Shown here piece after piece: positions 26,185 through 34,355 of a stretch of DNA of 64,000 bases. The position numbers were made by a program, and so were the translations under genes. The notes below the pieces were generated by a model. It saw nothing but the letters and a program-made list of their open reading frames with translations, was not told where the DNA came from and ran no database searches. The DNA lies in contig NZ_JAHUXH010000021.1 of assembly GCF_019219825.1 (NCBI RefSeq), positions 1 through 64,000 of the forward strand. Reading direction: 5' to 3'. Each line of letters starts with the position of its first letter. Position 1 is the first letter of the stretch. This stretch comes from Streptomyces sp. TRM70350. Its GTDB lineage: Bacteria > Actinomycetota > Actinomycetes > Streptomycetales > Streptomycetaceae.

Positions 26185-28118
26185 TGGCCACCGTCACAGC
26201 CTCCGCGCCCCGCGCCCTGCCCGCCGTACTGAAGAACCGGGTCGTCGCCAAGCTCGCCCTGCTGGCCCTGGCCGCGGCGATCCTCGTCCCGCTGGCCAAC
26301 GCCCGTTGGGCGAGTGGGAGCTGGCCCGACGCCCTCACCGTCGACCTGACCCAGCCCCTCACCGGCGCCAGCGACTGGATCATCGACAACCGGGACAGCC
26401 ACCCGCTGTTCCTGTACTTCTTCGGCCACATCAGCAACGCGGTCGTGCTGTCCGTACGCGCCGTCTACCTCGCCCTTCTCACCATCGGCTGGGCGGGCGT
26501 CACCGCGTTCGGCGCCTTCCTCGCCTGGCGGGTGGCGGGTGTGCGGCTCGCCCTCGGTACGGCCGCCGCGTTCCTGGCCTGCGGGCTGCTCGGCATGTGG
26601 GTGCCGACCATGCAGACGCTGGCCCTGATGGTCGTGGCGGTGCTGGCGTCCGTCGTCGTCGGCGCCCTGCTCGGTCTCGCCGCCGGGCTGTCCGGCCGGA
26701 TGGACCGCGCCCTGCGCCCGGTGCTGGACACCATGCAGGTGCTCCCGGCGTTCGCCTACCTCCTGCCCGTCGTCCTGGTCTTCGGCATCGGCGTCCCCGC
26801 CGCCGTCCTCGCCACCGTCATCTACGCCGCCCCACCCATGGCCCGCCTCACCGCCCTCGGCCTGCGCGGCGCCGACCAGGGCGTCCTGGAGGCGGTCGAG
26901 TCGCTCGGCGCCACCGCGCGCCAACGGCTGTTGACCGCCCGTATCCCGCTGGCCCGCAAGGAACTGCTGCTCGGCCTCAACCAGACGATCATGATGGCGC
27001 TGTCCATGGCGGTCATCGCCTCCGTGATCGGCGCCGGCGGCCTCGGCGACCGCGTCTACCAGGCGCTGGCCTCGGTCGACGTCGGTGCGGCCCTCGCCGC
27101 GGGCATCCCGATCGTGCTGCTGGCGGTCGTCCTGGACCGCGTCACCGCGGCGGCGGGCAGCGGCACCGGGGAACGCCCCCGCGCCGGATGGCCGTACGCC
27201 CTGGCCGCCGCCGTGGCCGTCGCGGGCGCCGGACGCCTGCTGGGCCGCACCGAATGGCCCGACACCTGGACCCTGAACATCGCCGAGCCGGTCAACCGCG
27301 CCGTCGACTGGATGACCGCCCACCTCTACTCGGGCGTCCCCGTCGTCGGCGGCACCGCCGACTGGGCCGGGCACTTCACCACCTGGGTCCTCGACCCGCT
27401 GCGCGACGGCCTGCAGTGGCTGCCCTGGTGGTCGGTGCTGCTCATCGTCGCCGCCCTGGCCTGGCTGATCGGCACCTGGCGCACCGCGCTGACCGCCGTC
27501 CTCGCCATGGCCGCGATCGGCGTACTCGGCGTCTGGGAGCCGTCCCTGAACACCCTCTCCCAGGTCCTCGCCGCCGTCGCCGTCACCCTCGTCCTGGGCT
27601 TCGCGACCGGCATCGCGGCCGCCCGCAGCGAACGCTTCGCGCGGGCGCTGCGCCCCGTCCTGGACGTCTTCCAGACGATGCCGCAGTTCGTGTACCTGAT
27701 CCCGGTCGTCGCCCTGTTCGGCGTCGGCCGCGCCCCGGCGGTGGCCGCGGCCGTCGTCTACGCGCTGCCCGCCGTCGTCCGCATCACCGCCCAGGGCCTG
27801 AGGCAGGTCGACCCGGCGGCACTGGAATCGGCCCGCTCGCTCGGCGCGACCAGCGGCCAGCAGCTCCGCCAGGTCCAGCTGCCGCTCGCCCGCCGGTCGT
27901 TGCTGCTCGCCGTCAACCAGGGTGTGGTCCTCGTCCTCGCCGTCGTCATCATCGGCGGCCTGGTCGGTGGCGGCGCCCTCGGCTACGACGTCGTCTTCGG
28001 CCTCGCGCAGGGCGACCTGGCGACCGGTCTGGTGGCCGGCGCCGCGATCGTCTGCCTCGGCCTGATGCTCGACCGGGTGACCCAGCCGACGGAACGCCGC
28101 GCGAAGAAGGGAGCGTGA
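26184..28118 (+). CDS. Betaine ABC transporter permease, two permease units fused
   Basis: 644 residues. Two tandem ProW/OpuAB-like permease modules in one chain, about 20-320 and 350-640. Each has a leading LTVDLTQPL- or LNIAEPVNRAVDW-type segment, several transmembrane helices and an EAA-type loop (AVESLGATARQRLLTARIPL and SARSLGATSGQQLRQVQLPL). The fused unit would give the two membrane domains of one transporter. ATG at 26184 overlaps the ATPase stop by one base. This fusion is known in Streptomyces and related genera but is longer than the E. coli form. Confidence 0.92.
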   Translation: MATVTASAPRALPAVLKNRVVAKLALLALAAAILVPLANARWASGSWPDALTVDLTQPLTGASDWIIDNRDSHPLFLYFFGHISNAVVLSVRAVYLALLTIGWAGVTAFGAFLAWRVAGVRLALGTAAAFLACGLLGMWVPTMQTLALMVVAVLASVVVGALLGLAAGLSGRMDRALRPVLDTMQVLPAFAYLLPVVLVFGIGVPAAVLATVIYAAPPMARLTALGLRGADQGVLEAVESLGATARQRLLTARIPLARKELLLGLNQTIMMALSMAVIASVIGAGGLGDRVYQALASVDVGAALAAGIPIVLLAVVLDRVTAAAGSGTGERPRAGWPYALAAAVAVAGAGRLLGRTEWPDTWTLNIAEPVNRAVDWMTAHLYSGVPVVGGTADWAGHFTTWVLDPLRDGLQWLPWWSVLLIVAALAWLIGTWRTALTAVLAMAAIGVLGVWEPSLNTLSQVLAAVAVTLVLGFATGIAAARSERFARALRPVLDVFQTMPQFVYLIPVVALFGVGRAPAVAAAVVYALPAVVRITAQGLRQVDPAALESARSLGATSGQQLRQVQLPLARRSLLLAVNQGVVLVLAVVIIGGLVGGGALGYDVVFGLAQGDLATGLVAGAAIVCLGLMLDRVTQPTERRAKKGA

Positions 28119-28119
28119 C

Positions 28120-29073
28120 ATGCGTACGCGTACGAGCGTCGTGGCGGCGGTGGCGCTGCTCGCCCTGACCACCGGCTGCGGCGCCGCCGACATGACCAAA
28201 CAGGCCTCGCCGTTCGCCAACGCGCAGGGCGCCAAGGCCGTGACCCTGTCCGTGCAGTCGTGGGTGGGCGCGCAGTCGAACGTCGCCGTCGCCCAGTACC
28301 TGCTCGAACACGAACTCGGCTACCGCGTCGACACCGTCCAGATCGACGAGGTTCCCGCCTGGGACGCCCTCAGCCAGGGCCGCGTCGACGCGATCCTGGA
28401 GGACTGGGGGCACCCCGAGGAGGAACAGCGGTACGTCAAGGACAAGAAGACGATCGTGAACGGCGGCGACCTCGGGGTCACCGGGCACATCGGCTGGTAC
28501 GTCCCGACGTACTTCGCGAAACAGCACCCCGACGTCACCGACTGGAAGAACCTCAACAAGTACGCCGACCAGTTCCGCACCCCGGAGAGCGGCGGCAAGG
28601 GCCAGCTGATGGACGGCTCGCCGTCCTACGTCACCAACGACAAGGCGCTGGTGAAGAATCTGGACCTGAACTACAAGGTGGTCTTCGCCGGTTCGGAGGC
28701 CGCGCAGATCACGCAGATCAAGCAGTTCGCGAAGGAGAAGAAGCCCTTCCTGACGTACTGGTACTCACCGCAGTGGCTCTTCGAGAAGGTCCCGATGACC
28801 GAGGTGAAGCTGCCCCCGTACAAGGAGGGCTGCGACGCGGACCCGGAGAAGGTCGCCTGCGCCTATCCGCACACGCCGCTGCAGAAGTACCTGAACGCCG
28901 ACTTCGCGAAGGACGGCGGGGCGGCGGCTCGGTTCCTGAAGAAGTTCCAGTGGACGACCGAGGACCAGAACGAGGTCTCGCTGATGATCGCCGAGCAGAA
29001 GCTGACCCCTGAGGAGGCGGCGAAGAAGTGGGTGGGCAGCCACGAGTCGACGTGGAAGCAGTGGCTGTCCTGA
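28120..29073 (+). CDS. Betaine-binding lipoprotein of the ABC transporter
   Basis: 317 residues. Lipoprotein signal with lipobox LTTGC (Cys near residue 20), then an OpuAC-type periplasmic-binding fold (VQSWVGAQSNVAVAQYLLEH; DAILEDWGHPEE; LTYWYSPQWLF) containing several Trp residues as needed for a quaternary-amine cage. One base after the permease stop, so it is the last gene of the operon. It captures glycine betaine or choline outside and passes it to the fused permease. Confidence 0.92.
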   Translation: MRTRTSVVAAVALLALTTGCGAADMTKQASPFANAQGAKAVTLSVQSWVGAQSNVAVAQYLLEHELGYRVDTVQIDEVPAWDALSQGRVDAILEDWGHPEEEQRYVKDKKTIVNGGDLGVTGHIGWYVPTYFAKQHPDVTDWKNLNKYADQFRTPESGGKGQLMDGSPSYVTNDKALVKNLDLNYKVVFAGSEAAQITQIKQFAKEKKPFLTYWYSPQWLFEKVPMTEVKLPPYKEGCDADPEKVACAYPHTPLQKYLNADFAKDGGAAARFLKKFQWTTEDQNEVSLMIAEQKLTPEEAAKKWVGSHESTWKQWLS

Positions 29074-29076
29074 GGC

Positions 29077-29850
29077 TCACTTTCTGAGGCCCGCCGCGAT
29101 GTCGCGGAGCGCTGCTGCGGCTCTGCGCTGCAGGCCCGGGCCGAAGGTGATGCGGGTGGCCCCTCGGCTGCCGAGTTCGGTGAGCTCTGCGAGTTCGGTG
29201 AGCTGAGTGAGCTCGGCTCGTGAGGGGCCCGCGCCGTCCAGCCGTGCGAACGCGTTGATCGGTCCCTCGATCCCCGCCCGCAGCAGCGGCAGTACGTCGA
29301 GCGGGGCGGCGATCGGATACACGCAGTCGGCGCCCGCGGCGACGTACAACGCGGCGCGCTCGATGGCCCGTTCGGGGTCCATGACGCCCTGTAGGAACGT
29401 GTCGACGCGCGCGTTGATGAACAGCCGGTCGCCCGCCGCCGCCCGCACCTCGGCCAGCCACTCGGCGTGCGCGTGCGGGTCCTTGAGGACGCCTGCGCCG
29501 GAGTCCTCCAGATTGCAGCCGACGGCGCCGGTCTCCAGCAGCCGCTCGACCAGTTCCTTCGGCGCGAGCCCGTACCCGTCCTCGACATCCGCCGACACCG
29601 GCACGTCCACCGCCCGCACGATCCGGGCGACCGCCGCGAACACCTCGTCCGCCGGAGTCTCCCCGTCCTCGTAGCCGAGCGAGGCGGCGACCCCCGCGCT
29701 GGGCGTCGCCAGCGCGGGGAAACCGGCGTCCACGAGGGCGCGGGCGCTCGCCGCGTCCCACGGGCCCGGGAGGATCAGGGGCTCGGCCGGGTCGGGTCGG
29801 CGGTGCAGCGCGCGGAACGTGTCTGCTTTGGTCACTACTGCCTTGGTCAC
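29077..29850 (-). CDS. Isocitrate lyase / PEP mutase family protein
   Basis: 257 residues, TIM-barrel of the PEP mutase/isocitrate lyase superfamily. Seen: LPGPWDAASARALVDAGFPA, TPSAGVAASLGY, the metal-site motif DVEDGYG near residue 88 and NLEDSGAG. The isocitrate-lyase KKCGH motif is absent, so it is not a classic lyase. C-C bond chemistry on an oxo-acid is the family norm; the substrate here is unknown. GTG at 29850 overlaps the stop of the decayed AhpD-like gene upstream (GTGA), so the three leftward genes form one unit. Convergent with the betaine operon, three bases apart. Confidence 0.85.
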   Translation of the reverse strand: MTKAVVTKADTFRALHRRPDPAEPLILPGPWDAASARALVDAGFPALATPSAGVAASLGYEDGETPADEVFAAVARIVRAVDVPVSADVEDGYGLAPKELVERLLETGAVGCNLEDSGAGVLKDPHAHAEWLAEVRAAAGDRLFINARVDTFLQGVMDPERAIERAALYVAAGADCVYPIAAPLDVLPLLRAGIEGPINAFARLDGAGPSRAELTQLTELAELTELGSRGATRITFGPGLQRRAAAALRDIAAGLRK

Positions 29851-30241
29851 CACTCCACCCTTCCCGGTGGTATCCGTCGGGACACCATCAGCCGGTTCCA
29901 GCTGTTGATCACGGTGATGAGGGCGGTGAGGTGAGCCAGCTCGGTCTCCTCGAAGTGCCGCGCCGCGCGCTCGTAGACCTCGTCCGGCACGAACCCGTCC
30001 GTCAGGACGGTCACCGCCTCCTCCCACGCGGCCAGCAGATCGAGCTGCCTCTCGCTCACCCCGTGCTTGCGGGCGAGCGCGAGATGCATGCCGAGGCAGA
30101 ACGCGCAGTGGTTGAGCGGGGAGGCACGGATCTGCACCAGCTCGGCGAGCGTGGAGTCGCCGAGGCCTGCTTCGCGGACGCGCTGAGCGCCCGCATCGCC
30201 TCCCGCACCCCGGCATCCAGGTACGTGGTCCGTCCCGTCAC
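29847..30241 (-). pseudogene. Frameshifted AhpD-like (carboxymuconolactone decarboxylase) copy
   Basis: Begins at GTG 30241, overlapping the stop of the intact paralogue (GTGA), and reads MTGRTTYLDAGVREAMRALSA. A one-base deletion near 30180 then breaks the frame. Restoring one G gives SAVREAGLGDSTLAELVQIR and joins the downstream frame with the NHCAFCLGMH active site (CxxC). Compared with its neighbour it has also lost 16 codons between AAWEE and AVTVL, where short GAG repeats flank the gap. It shares an 87-bp identical block with the neighbour. It is either a dying duplicate or a sequencing error on top of a real deletion. Confidence 0.75.
29935..30021. repeat. 87-bp direct repeat, copy 1
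   Basis: Identical base for base to 30338-30424. It encodes the shared C-terminal core of the two AhpD-like genes, while the sequence on both sides has diverged. This points to gene conversion or a recent partial duplication. Confidence 0.9.
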
Positions 30242-30744
30242 TTGTACTGGCCCGGCTGGTAGTGGCCCGGCGTCATCCGGCAGGTCACGCCGAACCGGTT
30301 CCAGGCGTTGATCACCGTGATCGCGGCGATCAGCTGCGCCAGCTCGGTCTCCTCGAAGTGCCGCGCCGCGCGCTCGTAGACCTCGTCCGGCACGAACCCG
30401 TCCGTCAGGACGGTCACCGCCTCCGTCAGCTCCAGGGCCGCCAGCTCCTTCTCGGTGTAGAAGTGCCGCGACTCCTCCCAGGCGCTCAGCTGCACGATCC
30501 GCTCGACGCTCTCACCCGCCGCGAGCGCGTCCTTGGTGTGCATGTCGATGCAGAAGGCGCAGTGGTTGACCTGCGAGGCGCGGATCTTCACCAGCTCGTA
30601 CAGCGTCGGGTCCAGGCCCTGCCGGGCGGCCGTGTCGAGCCGGATCATCGCCTTGTAGACGTCGGGGACGAGCTTGGCCCACTGCAGACGCGGGGTGAGC
30701 TCGGGGGCGTACTGCACGGCTGCCGTGTCTTCTGTCGTCGTCAT
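30238..30744 (-). CDS. AhpD-like carboxymuconolactone decarboxylase family protein
   Basis: 168 residues of the alkylhydroperoxidase-D fold: KIRASQVNHCAFCIDMHTKD near residue 52 contains the redox CxxC and the following His, so a peroxidase or thiol-redox role is likelier than decarboxylation. Two extended helices follow. ATG at 30744. It heads a leftward group with its decayed copy and a PEP-mutase-like gene, and is divergent from a MocR regulator 48 bp away that may control it. Confidence 0.9.
   Translation of the reverse strand: MTTTEDTAAVQYAPELTPRLQWAKLVPDVYKAMIRLDTAARQGLDPTLYELVKIRASQVNHCAFCIDMHTKDALAAGESVERIVQLSAWEESRHFYTEKELAALELTEAVTVLTDGFVPDEVYERAARHFEETELAQLIAAITVINAWNRFGVTCRMTPGHYQPGQYK
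30338..30424. repeat. 87-bp direct repeat, copy 2
   Basis: Partner of 29935-30021, in the intact AhpD-like gene. The perfect match begins at GCCAGCTCGG and ends at GCCTCC. Confidence 0.9.
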
Positions 30745-30791
30745 GTCCTCGACCCTACGAGCGAGGCAGCCCAGGAGTATGGTCCATTTCC

Positions 30792-32684
30792 ATGGCGAAA
30801 CCTCGGGCCACTTTGGGCATCGACCTGCACCTCGAACCCTCCGGGCCCGGCCTGCGCCGCGGCCTGACCGACGCCCTGCGCGAGGCCGTCCGCACCGGCC
30901 GCCTCGCGCCCGGCACCCGGCTGCCCTCCTCCCGCTCACTCGCCGCCGACCTCGGCATCGCCCGCAACACCGTCGCCGAGTCCTACGCCGACCTCGTCGC
31001 CGAGGGCTGGCTCACAGCCCGCCAGGGCTCCGGCACGCGGGTCGCCGACCGTGCCGTCCTGCCATCGCCCGACCGGCGGACCCCGCACCACCGCGAACCC
31101 GGCCGCCCCGCCCACAACCTCGTCCCCGGCACTCCCGACCTCGCCTCCTTCCCCCGAGCCGAGTGGCTCAAGGCCGCCCGCCGCGCCCTCACCGCCGCCC
31201 CGAACGACGCCCTCGGCTACGGCGACCCCCGCGGCCGCATCGAACTGCGCACCGCCCTCGCCGACTACCTCTCCCGCGCCCGCGGCGTACGCGCCGACCC
31301 CGACCACATCCTCGTCTGCGCCGGCTTCGCGCACGGTCTGAAACTCCTCGCCGAGGTCCTCCACACCCGCGGCCTGCGCACCCTCGCCGTGGAGTCCTAC
31401 GGCCTCGACGTGCACTGGGACCTGGTGGAACGCGCGGGCCTGCGCACCCTCCCGCTTCCCTTCGACGAACATGGCACCTTGCCGGGGGCCCTTGAAGGGG
31501 CGGCGGGGCTCGGCACACCCGGGGCCGTGGGGTTCGGGGCTGCGGGCTCCGTCGGGGGTGGGGTTTCTGGTTCGGCGGGGCTGGGGGCCGCTGGTTCTGT
31601 CGGGGGCGGGGTTTCTGGTTCGGCGGGGGCGGAAGGTGGCGGCTTCGCTGGTGGTGGGGTTTGTGGTTCGGCTGGGGCGGGTGTCGTTGGTTCTGTTGGG
31701 TGTGGGGCTTGTGGCTGGGTGGGGGCGGGGGCGGCTGGCTTCGGTGGGCGGGAACCTTGTGGCTCGGTGGGGGCGGAAGGTGGCGGCTTCGCTGGGGGTG
31801 GGGTTTGTGGTTCGGCTAGGTCCGAGGCCGCCGTCTCCGTAGGGCGTGGGGCTCGTGGCACGGCGGGGCCGGAAGCCGCCGGTTCCGCGACGCCGGAGGC
31901 CGTCGGCTCCGTCGGGCGTGGCGCTGCCCGTGACGCCCGGAGCGCGGCTGCCCGCCCCGCCGAAGGGTGGGCAGCCGAGGGCGCTCTCCGCGACGACCTC
32001 GCCGCCGCGCGGGCCGTGTTGCTGACGCCCGCGCACCAGTTCCCGATGGGCGTCGCCCTGCGCCCCGCGCGCCGGGCCGCCGTCGTGGACTGGGCCCGGC
32101 GGACGGGCGGGCTGATCCTGGAGGACGACTACGACGGCGAGTTCCGCTACGACCGCCAGCCCGTCGGCGCCCTCCAGGACCTCGACCCCGACCACGTCGT
32201 CTACCTCGGCACCGCCAGCAAGTCCCTCGCCCCCGGCCTGCGGCTGGCCTGGATGGTCCTGCCGCCCTCGCTGGTGCCGGACGTCATGCGGCACGCCGGC
32301 GGCTCGGCCACGGGCGCCCTCGAACAGCTGACCCTCGCCGAGTTCCTCACCTCCGGCGCCTACGACCGCCATGTACGCGCCGCCCGCCTGCGCTACCGGC
32401 GCCGCCGCGACGACCTGGTCGCCGCCCTCGCCGAACACGCACCCGACGTCCGCGCCACCGGCATCGCGGCCGGCCTGCACGCCGTCCTCCAACTCCCGCC
32501 CGGCACCGAACAACCGGTCGTCCGCGCCGCCACCTGGCAGGGCGTCGCCGTCCACGGCCTCTCCCGCTACCGCCACCCCGCAGCCGGGGCCCAGCACCTC
32601 GACGCCCTGGTCGTCGGCTACGGCACCCCACCCGACCACGCCTGGACGGGCACCCTGGAGGCTCTGTGCAAGGCGCTGCCCTAA
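30792..32684 (+). CDS. MocR/PdxR-type regulator with large Gly-rich insert
   Basis: 630 residues. An N-terminal GntR winged helix (about 15-85; PSSRSLAADLGIARNTVAES) is joined to a fold-type I aminotransferase domain with LGYGDPRGRIELRTALADYL, DDYDGEFRYDRQPVGALQ and the PLP Lys in LGTASKSLAPGLRLAW. Between PLPFDEHGTL and ARAVLLTPAHQFPMG, where relatives have about 10-20 residues, lie roughly 150 residues of Gly/Ala/Ser/Val repeats encoded by a 48-bp minisatellite. The insert stays in frame. Divergent from the AhpD-like gene, its probable target. Whether the insert is tolerated is unknown. Confidence 0.88.
   Translation: MAKPRATLGIDLHLEPSGPGLRRGLTDALREAVRTGRLAPGTRLPSSRSLAADLGIARNTVAESYADLVAEGWLTARQGSGTRVADRAVLPSPDRRTPHHREPGRPAHNLVPGTPDLASFPRAEWLKAARRALTAAPNDALGYGDPRGRIELRTALADYLSRARGVRADPDHILVCAGFAHGLKLLAEVLHTRGLRTLAVESYGLDVHWDLVERAGLRTLPLPFDEHGTLPGALEGAAGLGTPGAVGFGAAGSVGGGVSGSAGLGAAGSVGGGVSGSAGAEGGGFAGGGVCGSAGAGVVGSVGCGACGWVGAGAAGFGGREPCGSVGAEGGGFAGGGVCGSARSEAAVSVGRGARGTAGPEAAGSATPEAVGSVGRGAARDARSAAARPAEGWAAEGALRDDLAAARAVLLTPAHQFPMGVALRPARRAAVVDWARRTGGLILEDDYDGEFRYDRQPVGALQDLDPDHVVYLGTASKSLAPGLRLAWMVLPPSLVPDVMRHAGGSATGALEQLTLAEFLTSGAYDRHVRAARLRYRRRRDDLVAALAEHAPDVRATGIAAGLHAVLQLPPGTEQPVVRAATWQGVAVHGLSRYRHPAAGAQHLDALVVGYGTPPDHAWTGTLEALCKALP
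31500..31920. repeat. 48-bp degenerate minisatellite inside the MocR gene
   Basis: About eight units of 16 codons; two close examples encode GLGAAGSVGGGVSGSA and GAEGGGFAGGGVCGSA (the latter twice). The plus strand is G-rich, with many codons ending in T, unlike the flanking gene. The minus strand reads as Pro/Glu repeats. Confidence 0.9.
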
Positions 32685-32762
32685 GCTCCTCGCCCAGAGG
32701 TGATCGCGCACCTGCACGGCACTTATGATCACCGGTCGGACAGACCAACGGGGAGATAGAAC

Positions 32763-33131
32763 ATGGCGGAAACCCGACGACGGATGCGCTCCAGCACCGT
32801 CGTACTCGGCGGCCTGGGCGTCATAGCCGCGGCACTCACCTCCTGCAGCTCCGACCCGGACCGCCGCTGCGTGGACCGCGACAGCTACGACTACCTCAAC
32901 GGCTACAAGATCGTCGCCGACAAGAACTGCACGTCCTCCTCGTCCGGCACCTCCTACGGCAAGGGCCGCAAGAGCACCGGCCAGCGCGTCGACGCCGCCT
33001 GGTACTACGACGCCGAGGTCAGCGGCGGCTACGCCGAGCACGGCACCTTCAGCCGCAGCGAGGCCGTCGACCGCGGCGGCTTCGGCTGCTCGGGCGACGG
33101 CGACGGCGGCAGCGGCAGCAGCGGCGGCTGA
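32763..33131 (+). CDS. Small lipoprotein paired with an ATP-grasp enzyme
   Basis: 122 residues. Signal with lipobox AALTSC (Cys near residue 28), then a Tyr/Asp/Ser-rich domain (RRCVDRDSYDYLNGYKIV) with four further Cys or Gly-Ser-rich elements, and a Gly/Ser tail. ATG at 32763 after GGGGAG. It sits 39 bp before a glutathionylspermidine-synthase-like gene. This mirrors the E. coli ygiB-ygiC pair, a surface lipoprotein followed by an ATP-grasp ligase, but homology to YgiB is only suggested by the arrangement. Confidence 0.75.
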   Translation: MAETRRRMRSSTVVLGGLGVIAAALTSCSSDPDRRCVDRDSYDYLNGYKIVADKNCTSSSSGTSYGKGRKSTGQRVDAAWYYDAEVSGGYAEHGTFSRSEAVDRGGFGCSGDGDGGSGSSGG

Positions 33132-33170
33132 GCGGCGACGCCGAACTCGTCGACCGGAGGACCCCTTTTC

Positions 33171-34355
33171 ATGGAACGCCGCACCATCGCCCCCCGCCCC
33201 GGCTGGCAGCAGACCGTCGAGGAGCAGGGCCTGATCTACCCGCTGACCCGCTACCCCGACAACTCCCTGCGCCCCTACTGGGACGAGAGCGCCTACTACG
33301 TCTTCTCGCTCCCCGAGGTCGAGGCCCTGGAGGAGGTCGTCGAGGAACTGCACCGCATGTGCCTCGCGGCCGCCGAGCACATCGTCGCCACCGACCGCTT
33401 CGCCGACCTCGGCATCACCGACCCCCGCGTCGCCCACGCGGTCGCCGAGGCCTGGCACCGCCGCGCCGAACTCCCCTCCGTCTACGGCCGCTTCGACCTC
33501 CGCTACGACGGCACGGGCCCGGCCAAGCTGCTGGAGTACAACGCCGACACCCCCACCTCCCTGGTCGAGGCCGCCTCCCCCCAGTGGTTCTGGATGGAGG
33601 AACGCTTCCCGGGCGCCGACCAGTGGAACTCCCTCCACGAACGCCTGACAGCGGCCTGGAAGAACCAGGCCGCCCTCCTCCCACCGGGCAGCCCCCTGTA
33701 CTTCGCGCACTCCAGCGCCGACGAACTCGGCGAGGACCTGATGACGGTCGCCTATCTCAAGGAGACCGCCGACCAGGCCGGCCTCCACACCGACTGGATC
33801 TCCATGGAGGAGATCGGCTGGGACCCCCTCTCCGGCCGCTTCGTCGACAACCACCTCCGCTTCATCCGCAGCTGCTTCAAGCTCTATCCCTGGGAGTGGC
33901 TCACCACCGACCGCTTCGCCGGCCACGTCCTCGACACCCTCGACAACGGCGGCGGCACCGGCACCACCCTGTGGATCGAACCGGCATGGAAGATGCTGCT
34001 CAGCAACAAGGCCCTGCTCGCCATCCTCTGGGAGCTCTACCCCGGCCACCCGAACCTGCTCCCCGCCCACCTCGACGGACCACGCGACCTGGCGACGACG
34101 AAGGGCTACGTCACCAAGCCCCTCCTGGGCCGTGAGGGCGCCGGCGTGACCGTCCACGAGCGGGGCGCCGCCCCCGTTGTTCGCGACGATCCCTGCTGCT
34201 ACCAGGAGTTGGCCCCGCTGCCGTCCTTCGACGGCAATCATGTCGTCCTCGGCGCCTGGATCGTCGAGAACGAGTCCGCCGGCCTCGGCATCCGCGAGTC
34301 CTCCGGCCTGATCACGGACGAGTACGCCCGCTTCCTGCCGCACGTGATCCTCTAG
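33171..34355 (+). CDS. Glutathionylspermidine synthase family ATP-grasp protein
   Basis: 394 residues matching the YgiC/YjfC-type C-terminal ligase domain of glutathionylspermidine synthase. Seen: YGRFDLRYDGTGPAKLLEYN near residue 105, DTPTSLVEAASPQWFW, LWIEPAWKMLLSNKALLAIL near 270 and the ATP-site KPLLGREGAG near 317. These proteins form an amide bond, but relatives do not make trypanothione precursors, and the substrate is unknown. Start ATG at 33171 after GGAGGACC. Overlaps the convergent rocD stop by four bases. Confidence 0.88.
   Translation: MERRTIAPRPGWQQTVEEQGLIYPLTRYPDNSLRPYWDESAYYVFSLPEVEALEEVVEELHRMCLAAAEHIVATDRFADLGITDPRVAHAVAEAWHRRAELPSVYGRFDLRYDGTGPAKLLEYNADTPTSLVEAASPQWFWMEERFPGADQWNSLHERLTAAWKNQAALLPPGSPLYFAHSSADELGEDLMTVAYLKETADQAGLHTDWISMEEIGWDPLSGRFVDNHLRFIRSCFKLYPWEWLTTDRFAGHVLDTLDNGGGTGTTLWIEPAWKMLLSNKALLAILWELYPGHPNLLPAHLDGPRDLATTKGYVTKPLLGREGAGVTVHERGAAPVVRDDPCCYQELAPLPSFDGNHVVLGAWIVENESAGLGIRESSGLITDEYARFLPHVIL

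Noticed and set aside
26169..28235. A 688-codon minus-strand frame opposite the betaine permease
   Set aside because: Mirror composition (Gly/Gln/Asp/Arg repeats) and complete overlap with a well-supported permease gene.
31397..31861. A Pro/Glu/Thr repeat protein on the minus strand inside the MocR gene
   Set aside because: It is the antisense reading of the 48-bp minisatellite; a multiple-of-three repeat keeps several frames open, and no RBS or homology supports it.
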